The notes beneath the pieces are model-generated. The model was not told the origin of the DNA, ran no database searches, and was given only the letters and a program-made list of their open reading frames with translations. Positions 44,261 to 55,649 of a stretch of DNA of 64,000 nt are shown piece after piece. This DNA is from Pyrus communis (taxonomy: Eukaryota > Streptophyta > Magnoliopsida > Rosales > Rosaceae). How positions within the stretch are numbered: the stretch's first letter is position 1; every line of letters starts with the position of its first letter. The stretch is taken from NCBI RefSeq assembly GCF_963583255.1, contig NC_084817.1:12220121-12284120 (forward strand). Reading direction: 5' to 3'. Both the position numbers and the translations under genes were made by a program.

Positions 44261-46119
44261 CTATTTCAAAAAGCCGGAATTGCGGGATCAAAACGTTTGT
44301 CGACAAGGGTAAAAAGTACCACCACTTGATATTATCTCTATATATGTCGACCTTCGTCTTTTATGGCAGGGCAAACCTGAAGAAAATGCCCAACTCTCCC
44401 TCACCTCTGAGGGTGCACTCCCAGCAAAGCCTTTCAAAATACTCAATTCTTTCTTCTTCCCCAAAGATGATACCAGATGCCTGGAGTACATATGACCCAG
44501 GAGGAAACGGCGGATTGAAGCATGTGCTGATTCATTCACCGCTTCTTCAAAGCAAAGGTATCTCATATCATCAAGGTCAAAAGCAAAAGTATCTCATATC
44601 ATGCTCTTTCCCTGTCTTTTTCTTTGTCCTTGTTCTTACTCGCATGGCAAAGTAAAAGAAGCAATCAGCCGGCACTTGGAGTCAATCTTCCGATCTGGAG
44701 CCAACTGCCTGGAATCTATTCCTGATTGCTTACCTAGCGTTGCTCTCGAGTAGTCATCTTCAACGGTTGATACACTTCCGGAGAAGGGACCACTTCTGCA
44801 AAGGGGAGCGAGTAAGGCAAGTGAAAATGATACATTGAAGCATGTGGAGACAAACATAGGCTGAGTTATCCTCCAACCCTTTTCAATACGAATTGGAAAG
44901 ATTGAACAAAGAAACAGACCAAAAGGGTAAGCTCAGACCTTCGGGGGAGACCAAAAGAACCATCCTGCTGCCCAGTTCAAGAAGTAGCACAAAGGAAAAT
45001 CAATGATGGGCGGAAACCAGTTCGAGAGTAAGCCTGTGGAATCATCAAGATCAAGCCTCAATGCAATCAACAAAGAGAAGAGGGAATTTACACTCCATAA
45101 CCAGATTTGCGTCCCTAAACTCTTCTCTTTGTTAATTACATTCTGCCATGTTTAGTATGTTTAGTTGTTGTTTGTGTGTTTACTTATGTTTTGTGTGAAT
45201 CTATGCTTAAAACATTGAGGACAATGTTTGATTTAAGTGTGGGGGGGGGGGGTAACTAAGTATGTTGATGCAAATTCGTTGAATTTTATCACCCATAACT
45301 TCAAGTGTTGTTCCTTGCTGTTTTAAATGTTTTTAAGGTGTTTTTAAACTGTTTTAGCGTATTTTGTTTTATAACTCCGAAAATCACATAAAAATTTGAA
45401 AAACATTTTTTTGAAAAGCCTAAAAAGAGTGTTTTGAGTTGTTTTTGTGTCTTAGGGAACCTTCCAACGTTATGATGAGGATTTGGTTTGTAATTGCATG
45501 ACTGTTAAAAAGAGTTATATACATAGAGAAAAGTTTGATTTACTCTTGGTTTATGCTTAGTTATGGTTATAATGTATGACTTCACATGCAATCATAAAAG
45601 AAAAATTCGTTTTTGTAACATGCTTGAAGGAAGGAACTCAAACAAACGCTACAACCCTGTGAGACTCGAGCCATTACCTTCTTTGGAGAGTTATTTTCTG
45701 TGATTCTTTGTTTTCTAAAGTTGTTGAATGATCTCATTATTCCTTGCTTGGTTGCTACTTAGAATGCAATTGTATCATGATAGAACTAAATGCTAGAACT
45801 TATATCCGTTTCATTCAAAGCATGATATTGAGTTGCATAACATATATCAAGATGAAGTTGTGTAGTTGCCACCATAGCCAAATAGCCTTACTTCCCATAT
45901 TTCGTATATATTGTAAGTCTTAACACCGTTGAGCCTCGTTTAACCTATTTTCTTTGCTAACCATATCACCCCTTACCTAGCCTAGATTAGGACCATCCGT
46001 ACCCTTGTTCTTAAAAGATAGTGAGCATGACTTAAATGAATTCCTTTTGAGTACATTTTGCAAGAAAATGAGTGTGGGGGAGTAAAAGTTTGTTCTTAAG
46101 TTTGTATGTTTTGAGAGTC

Positions 46120-46150
<31 letters not shown>

Positions 46151-46196
46151 TGAAAAACATATGAAAAAGAAAAACAGAAAAGAAGAGAAAAGAAAG

Positions 46197-46231
<35 letters not shown>

Positions 46232-46910
46232 TTGTTCCCCCTTGTTGTTCAAAAGTTGAGTTTTCATTCAAAAGTGAATTCTACGTTAATTCAAATGCTT
46301 TGCTCGCTATTTCTTTAAGAACCTTTGTTTTCCATATACCTTCTTTGTTAGCCAAACACCTTTAGCCCCGTTACACCCCTTTGACTTCTATCTTGATCGT
46401 TATGTGTTCAATAATGTGGAGTTTGAAATTGATATGAGCTTATGGAATCACTGGTTCTCATTCTAAGTAGTAGCATTCCATTCATGAGATCATATTCATG
46501 TCATTATCTTAAATCCAGAAAATGTTTTCCTTGTTATAACATATGTGAGTGTTCGTCTACATGTTTACATCAATCTTCTCACATATAACTAGTGTAGGGT
46601 GTGTAGTCAGAAAATCTGTGTGAAAAACGAGTGCATATCTTGTAAGGATTTGAGCAATTTCTCTAAGGCATGTTACTACATTCGAAATGTGTTTTAAATG
46701 CTTAATTGTGAACTAGTATGTGGTGACTATGATTAAGAATGTACTTAAGTGTAATGATGGCAAAAATCTGTGGGAATGATGATTTTTAACTTGTCATGTG
46801 CTTTGGAAATCCCTAAGACGGTTGTTGGAAGGTTTAGGTTGTGTTTTACTTGTTTTGTTTCGTTTGGTTTTGTTTTCTTTTTCTTTCTGTTTTGCTCGAG
46901 GACTAGCAAA
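44261..46910 (+). other. Non-coding 3' internal region of the young element
   Basis: No convincing gene. A G-rich run of 13 G residues lies at 45239-45252 after AGTGT. Long A-runs at about 46110-46147 and 46197-46226 are translation-silent and probably length-variable. The Phe-rich minus-strand frame over them is an artefact of poly(A). The AGTGTGGGGG word recurs at 45236, 46070 and 46915, as if the polypurine region had been duplicated. Confidence 0.6.
45211..45252 (+). other. Conserved palindromic motif and polypurine-like tract
   Basis: AAAACATTGAGGACAATGTT is followed by TGATTTAAGTGTG and a G run. The Athila-type element has AAGCATCGAGGACAATGCTT at 62956 followed by GGTTTGGGTGTGGG. Both sit in the non-coding part between coding sequence and 3' LTR, suggesting a conserved cis-acting site such as a packaging or internal plus-strand priming site. 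The function is inference. Confidence 0.5.
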
Positions 46911-46914
46911 AGAT

Positions 46915-46929
46915 AAGTGTGGGGGTATT
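46915..46929 (+). other. Polypurine tract of the young element
   Basis: AAGTGTGGGGGTATT lies directly before the 3' LTR start and after CTCGAGGACTAGCAAAAG. It is almost identical to the tracts inside the palindrome at 3509-3523. Confidence 0.75.
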
Positions 46930-48946
46930 TGATAGGAGCATATTCATGCGACTTAAATGGCTTGTTCTCGTGCATTTACGTTATGTTTCTTTAGTTATTT
47001 TAGTACTTTAAGCTATTTTCGTGTGTTTATAGGTCCAAAGGGCTAAAGGAGCAAAAAGATGCATTTTGGAGACTTTTGGAGCACTTTTGGGCTAAGGATG
47101 GATAGCTTATGCTTGGAGCCCAAGTGTTGGATGAAATTGAAGGCCTTGTAAGCACTTGAGGACATAAAACAATGGCCCTAACCCAATTACATTCACCTTG
47201 CCTTGGGCTTAACACAAACACCATTCCTTGCCATGCAAGGGGGAGCAATTTGGGTCCATTTCATGTACTTAAACCCTAGCCCAATCCACAATCACTTCAA
47301 AGCCATGCAAAACCTTTCAACACCCTTTAATCATTCCCCTTTAAGTTATGATTTTATTTCCTAACCCTACATGCATTATTTATTAGCATCTTCACATGCA
47401 TTCACACCTCTTTAATCCACATGCATTCATCATCATTCACTCTAGTTTTAATTCACATGCATTCCATCCTTTAATTCACCCACATGCCCCTTTAAATCAT
47501 TCAATCACACCATCACACATTCATCCTCCAACATTGCACATGCACTTTGCCTTTCATCATTGCACAACAATCATAAGAGCCACATGCACTTTTAAACAAT
47601 CAACAACATATTCTCCCATTCCCCCTATAAAAACCCATGCATTCATTGAGAAATTCATTCACTCCCCACTCCATCTCTCCATTTCTCACACCACAACTAA
47701 CACAAACACTTCCCCTTAGAATCCAAAACCGTGAGTCCCCCTTCCACCATTCCTCATCCATTTCCATAATTCCCCAAACCTCACCTTAGACCTTGTGCTA
47801 CAACAACGAGGAAGATAAGAGGGCCTAAACATTCATACAATTCAAGTTTGAGTTGTTGGAATGTTTAGGTGTTTCTTTGATTTCAAAGTTTAAATTCAAT
47901 TCTCTTTGTTTTGTACGTATGAGTAATGGAAGAAAAGAGTGCCTAAACGTTCATACAATTCAAGTTTGAGTTGTTGGAATGTTTAGGTGTTTCTTTGATT
48001 TCAAAGTTATGAGGAACTAAACCCCCTTTAGCTAGGGGGTAATTCAAAATAAATGTTTATGCTTGCATTTTGATTTGATTACTTCTAATTGCGTTTCATA
48101 AGTTGTGAATTCAATTTGTTTAACCGTTTGATTGATAACTTATTTATGTATGTTTATTGAGAGTGCACGCTTAATTTTCATGCATGAATATGACGCTAGA
48201 ATATAAGTGAGTTCCACCTAATCGTTATGAACTTATATTCACAAGTAGTGGAGGTTGCTTATAAACAATCGCGTTAAATGAATTCTTGGCACGAGTTTCA
48301 TGCAATCATAGTAACGAATGCCTCGTCAACACTTATAATCTTCATAGAGCGTAATGATTCTTGCTTGTATCTCTATTATGCAATCATGTAGGGGACTTGT
48401 GGGGAATGTTTTGGGTTGTCGTATGCAATCATCCAATTCAATAACGTTAGGAAGATTTGAAGGTTAATTTAAGCGGACCTAATTAACCCGGGGTGATGAG
48501 TTTCATAATTTATTGAAATGCAATTGGAAATCTTTTTATTATGCAAGTGTAACATGTATGGAGATGAACCCCTTGGCTAGCATCCATTCATCCCATTTCA
48601 TCAATTTCATATTTACATTCTGTCTAGTTTCACAACTTGTTTTGTTAATTCAATTCTCGTCAAACCTCAATCCCCCTTTTACTTTAATGTTCAATTTAGT
48701 TAGAAATCAATTTAGTTTGTGTTTTTAAAGCATTTTGAGTCTTTTGGTTTGTCTTAGTGTTTTAACGTTTAGTTTCGCATTCTTTGAGTCTAGTTTAGTA
48801 TTTTATTTTGTGTTTTTACGTTTTTGAGTCAAATCCAAGTGATTAACAATCCCTCCTAATCCCCGGTCCAGAACGATCCCTACTTATACTTATACTACAA
48901 TTGACAAAAAGAGGGTTTAATTTGTGCGTGTATAATTCTCGCACCA
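46930..48946 (+). repeat. 3' LTR of the young gypsy element
   Basis: An apparently identical copy of 39778-41794. All shared open frames and boundary sequences match at a constant 7,152-bp offset. It is followed by the GGTAT duplication. Confidence 0.95.
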
Positions 48947-48951
48947 GGTAT

Positions 48952-50290
48952 GTACCGTGTGTGGAGTTCTAAATTGGTAAGGAGAAAATAAATAAATAAA
49001 GGCTCCAGAGCTAAAACAAGAAGATCAACCATGAATGATGACATTGTGTAATTCGGAGAAAACTAACTGTTAATTTGTACAAGTCTTAATCTTCAAGTTT
49101 ATAAGTATTTCTTTCCTCATTTATTATAGTTCACATTATTCTTGTACATTTTTGTTGTTATTTTTTTTTTATAATGATTATTGTTGCACTTCTCTGGTGT
49201 ATATTTCCATATTTTCTGTATATGCTCCAACATACCAACAACTCGTATACTCACTCAACAAAAATTGACCAATGATAATGAGTGATTACATATAGCTTTT
49301 CTTATTTTCTTATTGTTTTTGGAAACTTAAAAAAAATTACAAAATAAGATCCTAGAAAAGTTACAGAACCAAACATGAATGATCATATATATTTCCTAAT
49401 CTATAGAGGAAATGTTGGATGAAGGAGATTCGGAAAGTATGATACAACATTACAAAAACATGTAAAATGGACTTGCAAACGACACCTTCTAATGACAAGT
49501 TAGTTAATCCCTCTCATAATGCTCATATTGTGGATGCAAATTTCCGCCTTCTTTTCCTTGGACGAAAATGCACTTGCAAAACAATAACACCTAAGATCAA
49601 GGCTAAGAGCTTCACGTGCCCATGATGAATGGGAAGGCTTTGGCCGAAGAGTCTCCGATGCCAAAGTTAGAATTTTAGAGAGAAAGTGTTTAGAGAATTT
49701 CTGGAAGAGATTTGACTTAGGTTTTTGGAGAAATATAGGGCTATATATAAGGGTGTGACCGGCCCTATTTGGAGAAATAGGGACCAGCCACTTATGGTGG
49801 AATTCTTTCTCTAATTGCAAGATATATTATGTCAAATAATATCTTGCAATGAATTTGGTAACTAATCAATTAATTTGGTAATTAATCCCAATTTGAAAAG
49901 AATAATTGGGAGTTCCCTTGTGGGTGAGGATTTGATGAGGAGTGATGAGACGGTTTTGAATAAATACCATTTTGATCACCTTTGACCTCGATTGAGCCGT
50001 TATTGTCTGTTGCATGCACGTGGGAATCCCAGTGTGTCTCAAGGGTAATTTTGTCTTTTTCACCCATGAGTCCATGTGTCGCCTCCATAATTTTCTTGAT
50101 TATTTTTGGCTCCACAAATGCCCCCACACCTATTGGGCTGCTTGTAGGAAAGGGTAGCAAGTGTAAAGATCTTCTCTTGTTTTAGGAAACATAGGATTGT
50201 TTCCTATTTTGATGTAGATTCCCTCTTTAATTGGAAATTAGATCCTTCTAGGAAAGGGAAATAAATTACTTCTAAAGTCTATTTAAGTCC
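48952..50290. other. AT-rich DNA, probably partly LTR of the Tat-like element
   Basis: No protein match. The stretch from about 49800 to 50290 has the look of an LTR or promoter region (TTGGTAACTAATCAATTAAT and CTATTTAAGTCCACC near the right end). I could not find paired LTRs, a primer site or a target duplication. Confidence 0.35.
50278..50287 (+). promoter_or_regulatory. TATA-like box of the plus-strand accessory gene
   Basis: TCTATTTAAG lies about 30 bp upstream of a plausible transcript start, before an untranslated exon that ends at a donor AAG/GTAAG at 50453. Confidence 0.35.
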
Positions 50291-50309
50291 ACCTTAAGCA
50301 GATGATTAA

Positions 50310-52980
50310 ATCAACTTCAGAGAGCAATTCATTCTACCTTACAAGAGAAAGAAAGCTAGAGGATATTTATTCCCCTACCCCTGGCAATCTTCTACACTTG
50401 CTTGTGCAAATGACCGTCTTCGTTGCTTTCTTCTTCTTCACACCGCACCAAGGTAAGAAAAAATTAATTTTTCTTTGTCTTCGTAATTTTTTGGGAGCCT
50501 TGGAGCTTGAAATTTGGCTCAACGGGGGTCAAGAAGGTGTGAAAAGGTGGCTGGAAAGCCACGACATGGCTTCTGTGGGTGGCTTGCTGTTGTCGGCTCA
50601 GTGCTGCGATGGCTGGCTGGGTTAGAAGCGGCTTGGCTTGGGCCAAGCTAATAGGGCGCTAAGGCGCTGGGCTGGACCTGGCATGGGCCAGGTTGGCGAT
50701 GAACTGGGCTGAGGTGGGGTGGGCCTTATCCTTCTTTTCTTTTCCTTTTTTTTTTTTGGCTTGGTTGGGGCCCGTGCTAGTATAGGAAGAAGGGAGGCTC
50801 AGGCCTCTTTCCTGGGTTGGATGGTTGGGCTTCGGCCTATGTGAAAAGTGAGAAAGGGAGGCGTGGGGGCACTAACTCCCCTCTAATTGAATTATGACGT
50901 GAGGCTTGTCGGCCGAGAGAGAAAGGACCAGGCCGTGGGACTTAACGTGGTGACTGGGTTCCTGCGATCTGGGCTGTGGCTTAGGTTTTGGGCCATGGAG
51001 CCTGATGCGCCGATTACTATCCTTATTATTATTTTTTTTTATCTAGCCGTCTAACGAATTTTCCTCGTGTCTTCATAGAATTTCTTTGAGCATGTCTTTT
51101 TTAGGCCACAAGAATGATGATACTGTACCGCCGTTGTATCGTTAAGGCGGGTCTTTAAGTAAGGTGGGCTATTTCAAGGCTGTTCACTTCAAAATTAGTT
51201 ATGCTGCGATCTTGCCATAGGCTTTTCGATCATTTGAGCAAAGTAGATCATGACTGGGCCAAGGAGACTTTGGAGATAAATGGAGAATGAGAGTCTGATT
51301 CTTCCCTTGAGTTGCGTGTTGCGATGATTTTCATCACCGGTAAGTAGACTGCTTAGTCTCTAGACTGCGTTGTACTTTTGTTGAGCTACTTTCTGATTTA
51401 CTGATTGTCCTCATCTACTAATGTAGATTTGAAATTTGGCTTAACTCCCAAGACTTCTCCAGATATGAAGAATGTTCATGTTGCACTAGGTATCCCTTTA
51501 GAGTACCTTGAGTGGCGTTGGCTGTGTAGCCCTCTTCGCCGGGAGAAAGGTGGGTTGCCCCCAAGAGAGGAGATAAAGAGAATCAAGGTAGAGGCATTCG
51601 CTCGTCCGATAGCCGTCGTGGTGCCTTTTGTGAATGAAGGTGGAAAAAGAGGTCTTCCCTACCTGCTTTAGAGATGCCGACTGAGAAAGATGAGGTTGTT
51701 TGTTGCTAATAAGCTTGTGATTGACTTGACTTCTTCCAAGAGGAAGTAAGATAAGGCAGCTAGATTTGAACCAATGACGCTTGCTGTGCCAAAGGTGGCT
51801 AGTACGATTGCTGATAAGCGTTCGTCGGGGGCTAAGTCTGGTTCACCTTTGGAGAGACTTGCCACTATGAAAAGCAATAAGGTAATTTATGCTGCTAGAG
51901 TGGTGCTAAAACCTACTCCCCTCGTTTCTAAGAAGGTTGTTAAGATTTGTGCACTTTTGAAGCCAGATCTGCTTGAAGACATGGACACGTGTGCCAAGCT
52001 TGTTGATGACATTAAAGGGGTTGTTTGCCTAAGTTTCTTTGCGAAGCATGTAACCGAATATAGGAGGACTGCTCTGCTTGCTATGATGCAGAAAACAGGG
52101 ATTGTAGTAGCCAAGTCTATGTTCTTTGACTAAGAGGATACCAAGGCTTCCAATGAGGTGGTAAGGACTGTGGCAGCCGAAGCTTATTCCTCGGCCGAAA
52201 AGATCAAAAGGTTGGAATCTAAGTTCGTCGCTTTGAAAGGGTCTAATATCTCTGCCTCCACTTCTCTGCAGCTTAAGACCATTCGCCAAGAGATCGTTGA
52301 TTTAAAGACTATGCTTGACGTGATCCAAGTTAAATATGAAAGTGCAAATAAAGAGATTGGTTGTTACATACCTCAAATTAAAGATCTTGAGTGTGCCTTT
52401 TTTAAGTTTCGTTTAACTGCTTATGCAAATGATGAATAGTTGATAGCCACTTATAATCAAGCGATCCACTTCAAGAAGGTCATTGATAGGCTTGAACCCC
52501 AAGTGTTAGAACTCCAAGGTTATCAGTTGAAGAGTGAAAAGGCTAGGCTTGAGGCTTCGCTTGTTCAGAGTCAAGCCGATTTCTACAAGCTGGGTTATGT
52601 TAATCATCTCTTTGGTAGACCGTTTGACTTTGAGTTTGATGGGAAAGACTTCGAGACCTTCTCTATTTCTTCGGAAGACTTGCTTGTCTTTACTTTTGAG
52701 GCTTCCATTGGTGAAGTAGTCGGAGAGGTTGGTGCCCAGGCTGGAGCAACTATGGGTGAAGCATCGAATGATGCCGCTGCTGAGTGTGTCGTGGTTACTG
52801 AATGTGTGGTGACTAAGTAGTCGTGGGATGTCCAAGCTGCTAAATACTAGTTTTCTAGGTAGCCTTCAGGATTTTATTTGTTTTCCTTGTTGCTTTTTAC
52901 TTTGCTTGAACTCCTTCGACCTTTGCTAGTTGTTTACCAATTTTGCTAGAAAATTTAATAAACTTGCTTCCTTCATTTTT
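50310..52980 (+). pseudogene. Intron-containing coiled-coil accessory gene antisense to Tat-like pol
   Basis: The structure read from the sequence is an untranslated exon to 50452, an intron 50453-51078 (GTAAGA...CATAG), coding exon 51079-51339 starting at ATG 51092, an intron 51340-51426 (GTAAGT...TACTAAT..GTAG), and a final exon to the stop at 52818, with AATAAA at 52957. The protein starts MSFLGHKNDD and continues across the second intron in phase (DHDWAKETLEINGE, AMIFITDLKFGLTPK). It has a Lys/Ser-rich middle and a long heptad region (IKRLESKFVALKG...QVLELQGYQLKSEK). It is broken by stops at 51143, 51218, 51288, 51669, 51747, 52131 and 52437 and a frameshift near 51242. It lies opposite and downstream of the minus-strand pol at 54.1-55.6 kb, the position of antisense extra ORFs in Tat elements. 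I know no function. Confidence 0.65.
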
Positions 52981-54129
52981 CTTTATCTTTGCTTCTTTTG
53001 TTCATGCCCAACCTTTGACCTTTAGGCAAGTAGCAGGTGTGCTACTTTTCTATAAACAAATAGGTCTGCGTAGCCTATGCAGCCATGGGTGTTGATGTAG
53101 AACTTTTACAAAGTTGTTACCCATAGAGATGGCAGCCGGATGCTTTACTTTTAGAAGCAGACGAGTCTACGTGACCACTTGGCTTTCTTTAATCCTTTAA
53201 GCTATGTGGCCTGCATCACAATGTACTCAAGATTTTTGGGTTATGAAATTCGCTAACCTTTCGTATAAAAAGTACGCGGTTGTATGGAATTTGGTAAGCA
53301 AAGGTTTAGGAGAACTCCTTGCTTTTTATGTAACCAATTTCGTGGGTTGTGTAACAAGTATCACAACACTCTAGGAATTAGTGTAAATCTTAAACGATCA
53401 TTTCACGCTTTGGCAGAGGTGAAGCTTATCACCTACATAGCATGTCGGTAGTGGATAAAGCTTTGTATACACACGTTAACTTGTTTAACTTTTCACAAAA
53501 ATGTGTGGTTGTATAAGTTTAGCGTGACTTATTGCTCAAATGGCAAACAGTAGGTAGTCTTCTCGAAGCTGTAGGCTACTTTAGTGCACTCGGTAACAAC
53601 TTTAGGGTTCCAAGGTAGTCATCCATATGGCGTACTGCGTAATGTGCCTTATCCATCTATGAGGCCTAGTTCTCTACAGATTAAGCCAAGAGACCCAAAA
53701 TCCTTCAGTTAGCTAAGCCTAAAAAAGACCATTATGGTTACTTCTAGGAATCCTGGTGCAAGCCATCGTGCACCTAGTTACACTAGGGCAGCCCGACTCA
53801 TCCACATCTGGATATTCGGAGTGTAAGTTTATCCTCCCATATTGGAGACCAAACCCATGTGGGTGTTGGGGAATTGGTTTACCCTCTCATACTGGAAAGC
53901 ATGGTTGGTCCCCAATGGGGTGCAATTCGTGAGATATGTCCCTAAGAAGGGCGTGGTCTTCTTTTGAAGTGCATGAGTGATCAGTTGTTATAAGCATGTA
54001 GCCGAGCCAAGTTGTAAATTACTTCTGAATTCTTCATTGAAAAACGAACGAAACGAACGAAAACTTAGCTGTAAAGTAGGAACTACATAACAACTAGATA
54101 ATCCTCGGCTTTGCGAGGTGGTGCCCGTC
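52981..54129. other. Non-coding internal region of the Tat-like element
   Basis: This lies between the accessory gene and the end of integrase. No open frame of note or recognised motif. It contains short repeated AACGAACGAAA units near 54045. Confidence 0.45.
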
Positions 54130-55649
54130 TAGCAGCTTAAGTCTTCTGGTTTTGATGCAGTGGGAGGTCGCGCATGGTACTTCCTTAGATTGTAGTTGTT
54201 CAACTGCTTTTCGATCTCTTAGTCGTTCATGGTGGTTAAGGTTTAACTATCTTTGCCGCCTACTATGCTAATTTTGTATGGACCTTCACAGATGAAATCC
54301 ATCTTTTTGGAGCCTTTTCTGCGGGCAGTGATGAAGGCTTTTCTTAGGAATAGATCTTCGGGCCGGAACTGTTGGATCTTGGCCCTTTTGTTATTGCTGG
54401 AGATAAGCTGTTGCTGGTAGGCTGTGACGGGGTGATGACCTTCTCGTGTTCTTTCTTTGCTAGATCTAGATTTGTGGCCATCTCATTTCCATTCTGCTCA
54501 ATGCTTGGCAGTAGAGTGTTGATACTTGGCACAATGATATTGGGATGAATGAATTCTTCTGAACCAAATGCCAAAGAGAAAGGAGTCTCACCGGTTGCTC
54601 GTCGTTTGGTTATGCGATACGCCCATAAACATCCAGGGAGTTCGTCTGCCCATTTTCCCTTCTTTTCGGAGAAAGATTTCTTAAGGTAGTCGAGAATTGT
54701 CTTGTTTGATGCTTTGGCCTGCCCGTTGCCTTGGGGATACCTCAGAGTGGACATGTGATGCTTGATGCCATATTTCTGGAAGAACTTCGAAAAATCTTTG
54801 CCTACGAATTGCGGGCCATTGTCCGTGACGATGGATTTAGAGATGCCAAATCAACAAATGATGTTCCTCCATATGAAGTGCTTTATGTCTGTTCGTATTA
54901 TGGTTGTCATGGGCTTTGCTTCCACCTACTTGGTGAGGTAGTCGATTGCCACGATCATTATGCCTCTGCCCCTAGTAGTGGACAACATTGGCCCTACCAA
55001 GTCGATTGCCCACTGCATGAATGGCCAATTACTCGTCTGTGGGTGTAATTCGTTGGCAGGTAGTGTTAGTACAGGCTTATAGCGTTGGCAGTTGTCACAT
55101 TTTTGTACTAATTCCTTAGCACCTTGAGTCATAATAGGCCAATAGTAGCCTGCTTTAAGAGTCTTCTATGCTAAAGATTGGCCTTCAGAGTGATTTCCAC
55201 AGACATCTTTGTGGATTGAACTTAGAACCTTTAGGTCATCGAGAGGTGCTAGGCTCGGAGATGTGGTCTAGTGTAGGATCTTCGGACGAAAATGCCGTTC
55301 TACATGTAGTAGTGTGTTGCCTTTGTTTGGAGCTTTCTAGACTACAATTTTTCTATGAGGAACATGCCATTGACCAGGTAGTTTATAATGGAATCTTGCC
55401 AATTTGGAGTTATACTAACTTGTGACACCTTGGCTGTTGGCTCCACCTCTATGTTTGGCTTATTTAGATATTTCACCAGAATAGAGCGTTTAAGTTGGTG
55501 GTCGACGGCGGAACCTAGGCCGGCTATCACGTCTGCGTAGAAATTTTCTGCCAGCGAAACTTGAGTGAAGGTGTAAGTCTGAAAGGCCTTCAGTTGCTTT
55601 TGTACATTTTTTATGTATTACGCCATCTTTGGATGTTTTGCCGTGTACT
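54130..55649 (-). pseudogene. pol: Tat-like Ty3/gypsy pol fragment (RNase H end and integrase)
   Basis: Read from 55649 on the minus strand. The end of RNase H (TYTFTQVSLAENFYADVIAGL) comes first, then the linker DSIINYLVNG. The integrase zinc region follows (QKCDNCQRYKP), then the core (MQWAIDLVGPML with the first Asp). After a gap come RYPQGNGQAKASNKTILDYL, WADELPGCLWAYRITKRRATGETPFSLAFG and the C-terminal KKMDFICEGPYKIS. Frameshifts and stops separate the parts, and the second core Asp region is disrupted. The 5' part of pol is cut off by the Athila-type LTR at 55650. Confidence 0.85.

Larger units (their letters stand above)
39773..48951 (+). mobile_element. Young non-autonomous Ty3/gypsy (Athila/Tat-related) element
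   Basis: LTRs at 39778-41794 and 46930-48946 (2,017 bp each, offset exactly 7,152, no difference seen) enclose a 5,135-bp internal region. The target duplication GGTAT lies at 39773-39777 and 48947-48951. A perfect 18-base tRNA-Asp primer site and a polypurine tract are present. Internal content is a gag C-terminal relic fused to a pol N-terminal relic, then an antisense coiled-coil ORF and long non-coding sequence. It has no protease, RT or integrase, so it must move with help from a relative such as the Athila-type element at 55.6 kb, which shares its LTR start, TATA region and primer site. Identical LTRs mean recent insertion. Confidence 0.95.

Noticed and set aside
46032..46271. Phe-rich minus-strand frame
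   Set aside because: It is the translation of two long poly(A) tracts.
49400..50290. 3' LTR of the minus-strand Tat-like element
   Set aside because: The position fits, but no second LTR copy or primer site is in the window to define the ends.
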